Source: SPGG2 sp964194625 (GTDB lineage Bacteria > Pseudomonadota > Gammaproteobacteria > Acidiferrobacterales > SPGG2). Taken from it: a stretch of DNA of 14,137 nt. The stretch spans positions 1-14,137 of the forward strand of contig CAXMNC010000318.1 in NCBI GenBank assembly GCA_964194625.1. The letters run 5' to 3'. The position numbers and the translations under genes are program-made. The notes under the pieces were generated by a model that made no database searches, had not been told where the DNA came from, and worked only from the letters and a program-made list of their open reading frames with translations. Of the stretch, positions 7,223-14,137 are shown piece by piece; the first letter of the stretch is position 1, and every line of letters starts with the position of its first letter.

Positions 7223-7819
7223 CTACTCGCGGGCTAGGGCCAGGTAGCGTCGATGTAATTTTTCGACTTGGGCTTTTAAGCTCGCCATGTCGGCATTATT
7301 TTCGATCACATCGTCAGCGTGGCGCAGACGTTCGCTACGTTCGATTTGGGCGGCGATTATTTTCCTAACTTCGGCTTCGCTAAGCCCGATACGTGCACCA
7401 ACGCGCTGCAGCTGTTTTTCTTCATCGAGGTCGACGACGAGCACTCTCTCTACAAGATCGAGTTGATCGGCTTCGATAAGCAGTGGGATAACGATAATAC
7501 AATAGGGCGCATCCAACTCCACAGACTGGTGATGGATCTCGGTTCTAACCCGCGGCCACAATATGGCCTCGAGCTCTCGACGGCGCTGGGTGTCATCGAA
7601 GACTAGCCGGCGGAGTTTGTCTCGGTCGATGTTACCGTCACCGTCGACGATGTCACGGCCAAAGGCCTCGATGATCTCATCGTATGCCGGTTGGTATGGG
7701 GCCACTAGCGCCCGTGCAATCTCATCGGCATCGATGACGGGGACACCACGGTTGGCCAACATGTCGGCGACAGTCGTTTTACCACTACCGATACCCCCAG
7801 TCAGGCCAATCCGTAACAT
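7223..7819 (-). CDS. coaE: CoaE, dephospho-CoA kinase
   Basis: CoaE phosphorylates the 3'-hydroxyl of the ribose in dephospho-CoA with ATP, the last step of coenzyme A synthesis. The protein has 198 residues, a normal length. The P-loop GGIGSGKT is at residues 8-15, followed by the VIDADEIAR segment at about 28-36, where the aspartate is thought to act in catalysis, and the PLLIEA stretch in the middle, all expected for the family. It is the last gene of the minus-strand pil cluster, 24 bases after pilD, a neighbourhood common in gammaproteobacteria. An AGGA lies only two bases before the ATG, too close to be ideal, but the start is fixed by the P-loop position. There is no visible terminator in the 22 bases between this gene and cpdA. 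Confidence 0.97.
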   Translation of the reverse strand: MLRIGLTGGIGSGKTTVADMLANRGVPVIDADEIARALVAPYQPAYDEIIEAFGRDIVDGDGNIDRDKLRRLVFDDTQRRRELEAILWPRVRTEIHHQSVELDAPYCIIVIPLLIEADQLDLVERVLVVDLDEEKQLQRVGARIGLSEAEVRKIIAAQIERSERLRHADDVIENNADMASLKAQVEKLHRRYLALARE

Positions 7820-7843
7820 GTTCCTAGCCGGTGAAATCTCTGC

Positions 7844-8731
7844 TTAGTTTAATCCTACGAACTGTAGATAGAAGCGTGTTAAATCGCTTCCCCACAATAA
7901 GGCGATCCAACCGGCTGCACACAGGAAAGGACCGAATGGTATGGGCAGTTGTCGATCACGTCCCAGTACCAAAATCAGCGCACCACCCATAATCGCACCC
8001 ACCAAGGAAGCGAGCAGAATGATCAATGGTAGGTTTTGCCAACCCAGCCACGCTCCAAATGCGGCAAACAGTTTGAAATCGCCATACCCCATGCCCTCTT
8101 TGCCGGTTATTAGCTTAAAGATATGGAACACGCTCCACAGCGACAGATAACCGGCGATGGCACCGATGACGGCGCTGGTCAGCGGCGCGAAGGTCGGGTC
8201 CGGGTACAGGTTAACCAAGAGTCCGACCCATATGAGCGGTAGCGTAAGGTTATCCGGTAGAATTTGATGATCGAAGTCGATCACAGCTAGCGCTGTCAGC
8301 ATCCATGTGAACAATAGCGCGGCGCCGCCGGCGAAGGTTATGCCAAAGTGCCAAACCACAACCATCGATAAGATAGCGGTCAGCAGTTCGACGACGGGGT
8401 AACGCCAGGAGATAGGGTGGCCGCATGCCACACACTTTCCCTTCAGCCACAAGAAGCTTATGACCGGAATATTCTGCAGCGCGGTAATGTTGTGGCTGCA
8501 ATGCGGGCAGCGTGACCGAGGCGTAATGAGATTGTAGGTTTCTTCGGCGTCCACCGCCGATGTTTCAGCCCCCGACATTTCTTGGCATTGTCTTAGCCAG
8601 GTTCGTTCTAACATCACTGGCAAGCGGTGGATCACCACGTTTAGGAAGCTGCCGATAACTAGACCTAGTGCGCCGGTCGTCACCAGGGCCGCTACGGCAT
8701 TGCTGGTGAGCCAAACATACAGGGTGTCCAT
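7844..8731 (-). CDS. pilD: PilD, prepilin leader peptidase / N-methyltransferase
   Basis: PilD is an inner-membrane aspartic protease that removes the leader of type IV prepilins and type II secretion pseudopilins and methylates the new N-terminal residue. The protein has 295 residues. The N-terminal part has the GSFLNVVIHRLP motif at about 27-38 and a zinc-binding tetracysteine site (C75, C78, C100, C103), linked in the family to the methylation domain. The two catalytic aspartates are expected at D152 (in AVIDFDHQILPD) and D218 (in GMGYGDFK). About seven to eight hydrophobic segments cover the rest. It lies 53 bases after pilC; that gap holds a short GC stem (GCGCC/GGCGC at 8744-8760). It is 24 bases before coaE. 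No pilin substrate gene is in the window. Confidence 0.97.
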   Translation of the reverse strand: MDTLYVWLTSNAVAALVTTGALGLVIGSFLNVVIHRLPVMLERTWLRQCQEMSGAETSAVDAEETYNLITPRSRCPHCSHNITALQNIPVISFLWLKGKCVACGHPISWRYPVVELLTAILSMVVVWHFGITFAGGAALLFTWMLTALAVIDFDHQILPDNLTLPLIWVGLLVNLYPDPTFAPLTSAVIGAIAGYLSLWSVFHIFKLITGKEGMGYGDFKLFAAFGAWLGWQNLPLIILLASLVGAIMGGALILVLGRDRQLPIPFGPFLCAAGWIALLWGSDLTRFYLQFVGLN

Positions 8732-8784
8732 GCGAATAAGCTCGCGCCCGTCGCAGGCGCTAGTCAGTCGTAGTTGGGGAAAGG

Positions 8785-10011
8785 CTAGACGGTAGCGGCA
8801 AGCTTGAAGATTGGCAGATACATCGCGACTACGAGGCCACCGATGACGACGCCAAGAAAGGCCATGATTATCGGTTCAAGCAGACTACTCAGGCCGGCGA
8901 CGGCGTCATCCACCTCTTGTTCGTAGATGTCTGCCACCTTGTTCAACATGGAATCGAGTTCGCCAGATTCTTCACCAATCGCGACCATTTGCACGACCAT
9001 GTTGGGGAACAACTCGGTCGCGGCCATGGCTGCTTGCAACTGCGTACCGGTGGTCACCTCGGCTTTGATATCCATTGTGGCCTCGAAATAGACACGGTTA
9101 CCAGACGCACCCGCCACTGAGTCCAGGGCCTCGACAAGCGGCACGCCGGCTGCAAACATGGTGGCCAGCGTACGCGCAAACCGGGCGATCGTCGCCTTGC
9201 GAATGATTTCACCGATGATCGGTGCGCGGAGGAGCAACCGATCCATGGTGTGTTGCATCTTCATCGATCGCTTATAGCTGTAGCCGAAGAACATCACGGA
9301 ACCGATGATGCTGCCGAATATCGCCCACCAGTAGGACTTGAATACATCCGATATGTCGATAACCAATTTGGTAAACGCGGGCAGGTCGGCCCCGAAACCC
9401 TTGAACAGGCTCTCGAACTGCGGGATAACGAAGATCATCAGTACGGAGGTGATGAGAAACGCCACCACGATAACGGCGGTTGGATAAAATAGTGCCGACT
9501 TGATCTTGCTCTTGATCGACTCAATCTTTTCCTTGTAGATAGCGAGTTTATCCAAGATCGCGTCGAGGATACCCGCCGCTTCGCCTGCTCGCACTAAGTT
9601 GCAATAGAGTTCATCGAAATACAATGGATGTTGCGCCAAGGAATCGGTCATGCTGGTTCCCGACTCGATGTCCGTTTTAACCGCGTTGATAAGTCCGCGC
9701 ATACTCGGATTTTCATGGCCCTTGCCGACGATTTCGAACGCCTGTGCCAGTGGTATGCCCGCTGACACCATGGTCGCGAGCTGCCGGGTGAATATACTCA
9801 CGTCCTTGGGCGTTATCTTTTTCTTGACGCTAAAAAGCGCGGTGGCGCGTTTTTTTACTCTTACCGGGCTGATGCCCTGCCGGCGCAGCATCGCGTTGAC
9901 AAACGCCACACTGGCGGCGTCCATCTCGCCCTTTATCTTTTTACCCTTCTTGTCGACGCCTTCCCATTGAAAGGTGGTTAGTTTGGGTTTCTTAGCAGTT
10001 GCTTGTGCCAT
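8785..10011 (-). CDS. pilC: PilC, type IV pilus inner-membrane platform protein
   Basis: PilC (GspF family) is the polytopic inner-membrane platform on which the PilB and PilT motors act during pilus extension and retraction. The 408-residue length matches PilC of pseudomonads. There are two copies of the GspF domain, about residues 71-196 and 274-398; each starts with a similar helix, FTRQLATMVSAGIPL and FARTLATMFAAGVPL. Membrane segments lie near 175-197, 226-246 and 378-400. The basic N-terminal 70 residues are cytoplasmic. Its ATG comes two bases after the pilB stop, so translation is probably coupled; no strong Shine-Dalgarno sequence is seen in the end of pilB. Confidence 0.97.
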   Translation of the reverse strand: MAQATAKKPKLTTFQWEGVDKKGKKIKGEMDAASVAFVNAMLRRQGISPVRVKKRATALFSVKKKITPKDVSIFTRQLATMVSAGIPLAQAFEIVGKGHENPSMRGLINAVKTDIESGTSMTDSLAQHPLYFDELYCNLVRAGEAAGILDAILDKLAIYKEKIESIKSKIKSALFYPTAVIVVAFLITSVLMIFVIPQFESLFKGFGADLPAFTKLVIDISDVFKSYWWAIFGSIIGSVMFFGYSYKRSMKMQHTMDRLLLRAPIIGEIIRKATIARFARTLATMFAAGVPLVEALDSVAGASGNRVYFEATMDIKAEVTTGTQLQAAMAATELFPNMVVQMVAIGEESGELDSMLNKVADIYEQEVDDAVAGLSSLLEPIIMAFLGVVIGGLVVAMYLPIFKLAATV

Positions 10012-10013
10012 GG

Positions 10014-11729
10014 TTAAAGATTAGTCACTCTTTCAACTTCTTCCAGGCTAGTAACGCCTTGACGCGCTTTGTTCAGTGCCGACACCCGCAAATCGAATAC
10101 CCCTTCTTTCACGGCCTGTTTTTCAATGTCGAGCTGGTTACCACCGCTCATAATGATCTGTTGGGTCGCTTCCGATACCGGCATGACTTGGTAGATACCG
10201 ACACGACCCTTATATCCGTCGCTGCATCCGTCGCAGCCAACCGGCGCGTGGAGTTGTATACCCGAGAGTTCTTCTTTCTTATAACCGGCCTTCAGGAGTG
10301 CCCGCTCGGGTATGTCGGCGGGTTTCTTGCAGCCTTCGCACAAACGTCTCGCTAGACGTTGCGCGATGATGAGGTGCACCGACGATGCGATATTAAAGGG
10401 CGCGACCCCCATATTCGCCAGACGGGTCAACGTGGCGGGTGCGTCATTCGTATGCAGGGTAGACAGTACTAAGTGACCAGTCTGGGCCGCCTTGATGCTG
10501 ATCTCGGCCGTTTCCAGGTCTCGAATCTCACCAACCATGATTATGTCTGGATCTTGCCGCAAGAATGCGCGCAACGCCGACGAAAATACAAGGCCGGCTT
10601 TCTCATTAATATTGACTTGATTGATGCCGCTCACGTTTATTTCGACCGGGTCTTCGGCGGTCGAAATATTGCGATCCATCGTGTTGAGGATATTGAGCGC
10701 GGTATACAACGTCACCGTCTTACCGCTACCGGTAGGGCCAGTCACCAAAACCATACCTTGTGGACGGTGGATGGCGTCCATGAATGCTTCTCTGTGGTGC
10801 GGCTCAAACCCAAGTTTGTCAACACCAAGGGTGGCGGATGCGGGATCGAGAATACGTAGTACGACCTTTTCGCCATACAGGGTGGGCAGCGTACTAACAC
10901 GAAAGTCGATGGCACGATTGCGCGAAATGCGCATCTTTATGCGGCCATCCTGAGGTACGCGACGTTCGGCGATATCGAGCTTGGAGAGAATCTTCAAGCG
11001 TGCACCTATGCGTCCGGCCAGAGCCAACGGCGGTGTCGCAACTTCGTATAACACACCATCTTGTCGGTAACGCACACGGTATGTTTTCTCGTAGGGTTCA
11101 ATGTGAATATCCGAGGCACCACGGTTGATGGCGTCCATAAGGACTTTGTTGACGAATTTAACGATAGGCGTGTCGTTGACGCCTTCTTCATCGCGTCCCT
11201 TTCCCTTGTCATCTTCGTCGGCGAGAATTTCTAGGTTTTCTAGGCTATCGTCACCGGCAAGGTCAGACAGACTCGTGTCGCTGGCCTCCATGATCTTCTC
11301 AATCGCCTGAGAAAGTTTAGCCTCTTCCACCAGGATGGGTTCGGTGCCGAGCCCGGTGTGAAACTTGACCTCGTCGAGCGCCTGAATGTTGGTCGGATCG
11401 GCAATCGCGACGAACAGCCGCATACCACGTTTGTACATCGGCAACACGTGGTGACGCGCAATAATCTTTTCATTAACGAGTTTGACCGGTGCCACTTCAA
11501 GATCCAACGCGCTGACATCAAATAGCGGTACACCAAACTCATCCGAGGCCACCTTGGCCACGGTGGCGCTATCGAGTTTCTTGCTCTCGACCAGCTGGGT
11601 TACGAACGGAACCTTTTTTGAGCTAGCTTCTGATTGGATGCGTTCAGCGTCGCCCGTACTCAATAAGTTGTCGCGTACGAGCCGCAGTGCCAAGCCACTG
11701 ATTGTTGTTGCTGTGCTCGGAGTCGCCAT
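10014..11729 (-). CDS. pilB: PilB, type IV pilus extension ATPase
   Basis: PilB is the cytoplasmic hexameric ATPase that drives pilus assembly. The 571 residues include an N-terminal MshEN/GspE-N domain (about 45-145), an acidic linker (151-182) and the secretion-ATPase core. The core has Walker A GPTGSGKT at 331-338, an Asp box around 353-363, Walker B DPDIIMVGEIRD at 393-404 and the His box TGHLVLSTLHTN at 417-428. A zinc-binding tetracysteine motif is present: C464, C467, C499, C502. The Cys motif and the presence of PilC and PilD next to it favour PilB over the retraction ATPase PilT or type II GspE. ATG 11729 gives the usual N-terminus; the ribosome-binding site is weak. It is the first gene of the cluster, with a possible promoter at 11811-11840. 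Confidence 0.97.
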   Translation of the reverse strand: MATPSTATTISGLALRLVRDNLLSTGDAERIQSEASSKKVPFVTQLVESKKLDSATVAKVASDEFGVPLFDVSALDLEVAPVKLVNEKIIARHHVLPMYKRGMRLFVAIADPTNIQALDEVKFHTGLGTEPILVEEAKLSQAIEKIMEASDTSLSDLAGDDSLENLEILADEDDKGKGRDEEGVNDTPIVKFVNKVLMDAINRGASDIHIEPYEKTYRVRYRQDGVLYEVATPPLALAGRIGARLKILSKLDIAERRVPQDGRIKMRISRNRAIDFRVSTLPTLYGEKVVLRILDPASATLGVDKLGFEPHHREAFMDAIHRPQGMVLVTGPTGSGKTVTLYTALNILNTMDRNISTAEDPVEINVSGINQVNINEKAGLVFSSALRAFLRQDPDIIMVGEIRDLETAEISIKAAQTGHLVLSTLHTNDAPATLTRLANMGVAPFNIASSVHLIIAQRLARRLCEGCKKPADIPERALLKAGYKKEELSGIQLHAPVGCDGCSDGYKGRVGIYQVMPVSEATQQIIMSGGNQLDIEKQAVKEGVFDLRVSALNKARQGVTSLEEVERVTNL

Positions 11730-11810
11730 AGCTAATTGTTTGGAGAGCGGATTTCCGGTCTAGTTAATCTGATGGTGGTGGTGAATCGGCCGAAGTTGCC
11801 ATCTTGTTAG

Positions 11811-11840
11811 ATATTAGTTGAGATGATGGGGGTTCGCCAA
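11811..11840 (-). promoter_or_regulatory. Possible sigma70-type promoter for pilB
   Basis: Read on the minus strand, TTGGCG (11840-11835) and TAATAT (11816-11811) are separated by 18 bases, about 80 bases before the pilB ATG. I saw no sigma54 GG-N10-GC element of the kind that drives pilA. The call rests on hexamer resemblance only. Confidence 0.3.
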
Positions 11841-12281
11841 ATGTTTTTTTGCCCTCTGGCCACCTAAAGGCGCTGCTTTAAATTCTGCCGCAGCGTGGCT
11901 TTAATCTCAGCCAAAATCTGCCCAACGGTATCGACGGTGCATACCCGGTGGTCGTTGGGAATGATCTAGCCACTGCTAAATAGCCGTGGACTATAAGCTA
12001 CTGATTTTTAAGCTATAGTTTCTCCGCAACATCCCCCCACGACCGGGTACAGAGAGCAGGCGCCACTAAAAGCAGTATTGCTGCAGCCCCCTTGTTTTTG
12101 GATTGGTATACAAACCGCTATGGAAACAGGGGCACTGGACAGCCGCGACGAATAAGGCCACAGGCAGGGTGTGCGGCCAGCGTTCGATACTGGCTCGGCA
12201 TTTTCAGGTGACATAGCTTCCGACGCCAAACGGGTGGGTACTGGTCAAAAATCAGTGTAACGTTTTGTGCTTATAAGCAAA

Positions 12282-12311
12282 TTGACATCCCTGATCCGCG
12301 TGGATTAGAGT
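12282..12311 (+). promoter_or_regulatory. Candidate katG promoter
   Basis: A perfect TTGACA at 12282-12287 is followed 18 bases later by TAGAGT (12306-12311), a weak -10 match. A second perfect TTGACA is at 12325-12330, with AT-rich GATATG near 12347. Either could start katG transcription. An imperfect palindrome, GGTCTAA/TTAGGACC (12362-12377), and a hairpin at 12385-12405 (GAAT(T)GCGT/ACGCATTC) follow in the leader and might bind a regulator. katG genes are often under OxyR or Fur-family control, but I cannot assign a site. Confidence 0.35.
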
Positions 12312-12418
12312 GAGTCTAAATAGCTTGACAAATCAAACGACTGGTTGATATGCGAAATGTCGGTCTAAATTAGGACCTGATTCCGAATTGCGTTGCGACG
12401 CATTCAGCAAATAGCCCG

Positions 12419-12424
12419 AAGGAG
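12419..12424 (+). promoter_or_regulatory. katG ribosome-binding site
   Basis: AAGGAG stands seven bases before the ATG at 12432, the strongest Shine-Dalgarno match in the window. It fixes the katG start. Confidence 0.85.
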
Positions 12425-12431
12425 AAACGAA

Positions 12432-14137
<1,706 letters not shown>

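Larger units (their letters stand above)
11730..12431. other. 702-base region between divergent pilB and katG, no convincing gene
   Basis: The region is lower in GC than katG and has stops in most frames. On the minus strand, 33 codons are open from 11965 down to a TAG at 11864-11866 and end in a helix-like stretch (QILAEIKATLRQNLKQRL), which could be the tail of a broken gene. A 73-codon frame at 12229-12008 (minus) has a Cys- and Pro-rich product with no recognisable domain. A 9-pair stem with one bulge, ACTATA(A)GCT with AGCTATAGT, is at 11990-12019. No tRNA or pilin gene was found. The 170 bases before katG hold its likely control signals. Confidence 0.5.

Noticed and set aside
11871..11895. 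CGCTGC/GCAGCG stem as a terminator
   Set aside because: It is a short 6-pair stem with a 13-base loop and no T run after it on either strand.
12008..12229. A 73-codon minus-strand frame before katG
   Set aside because: No domain, signal peptide or ribosome-binding site is seen. It is kept only as part of a possible remnant region.

Overview
The window reads as chromosomal DNA of a gammaproteobacterium. The signs are a standard SecA with a C-terminal zinc tail, an M23 peptidase gene just before secA, an argJ gene, a MutT-type Nudix protein fused to a ThiE/TenI-like domain, a CpdA-type phosphodiesterase, and a compact pilB-pilC-pilD-coaE cluster. The genus cannot be fixed from this sequence alone. 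No CRISPR array, tRNA or rRNA was seen.

Layout. Bases 1-792 hold the 3' part of an M23 endopeptidase gene, open at the left edge. secA follows (886-3600, +). The 614-base gap after secA is almost filled by a non-coding repeat element (about 3621-4187) with long terminal inverted repeats and several strong internal hairpins. Next come argJ (4215-5435, +), the MutT/ThiE fusion gene (5404-6411, +, overlapping argJ by 32 bases) and cpdA (6430-7200, +), spaced like one transcription unit. A convergent block on the minus strand reads pilB (11729-10014), pilC (10011-8785), pilD (8731-7844), coaE (7819-7223). These are the type IV pilus extension ATPase, the inner-membrane platform, the prepilin peptidase and dephospho-CoA kinase. 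coaE and cpdA meet tail to tail with only 22 bases between them. After a 702-base AT-richer region without a convincing gene, a catalase-peroxidase gene katG starts at 12432 on the plus strand and runs off the right edge with no stop (568 codons seen).

How the parts relate. PilB, PilC and PilD work together: PilD processes prepilins, PilB powers pilus extension and PilC is its membrane platform. The pilin gene itself is not in the window. ArgJ (arginine biosynthesis), MutT (nucleotide-pool cleaning), CpdA (cAMP turnover), CoaE (last step of CoA synthesis) and SecA (protein export) are housekeeping functions. KatG is a peroxide defence enzyme; its GC-rich coding sequence differs from the pil genes beside it and may have been gained separately.

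Nothing here is a clear new multi-gene system. The most unusual object is the inverted-repeat element between secA and argJ. The fused, probably altered ThiE-like domain and the pilB-katG intergenic region are next in line.
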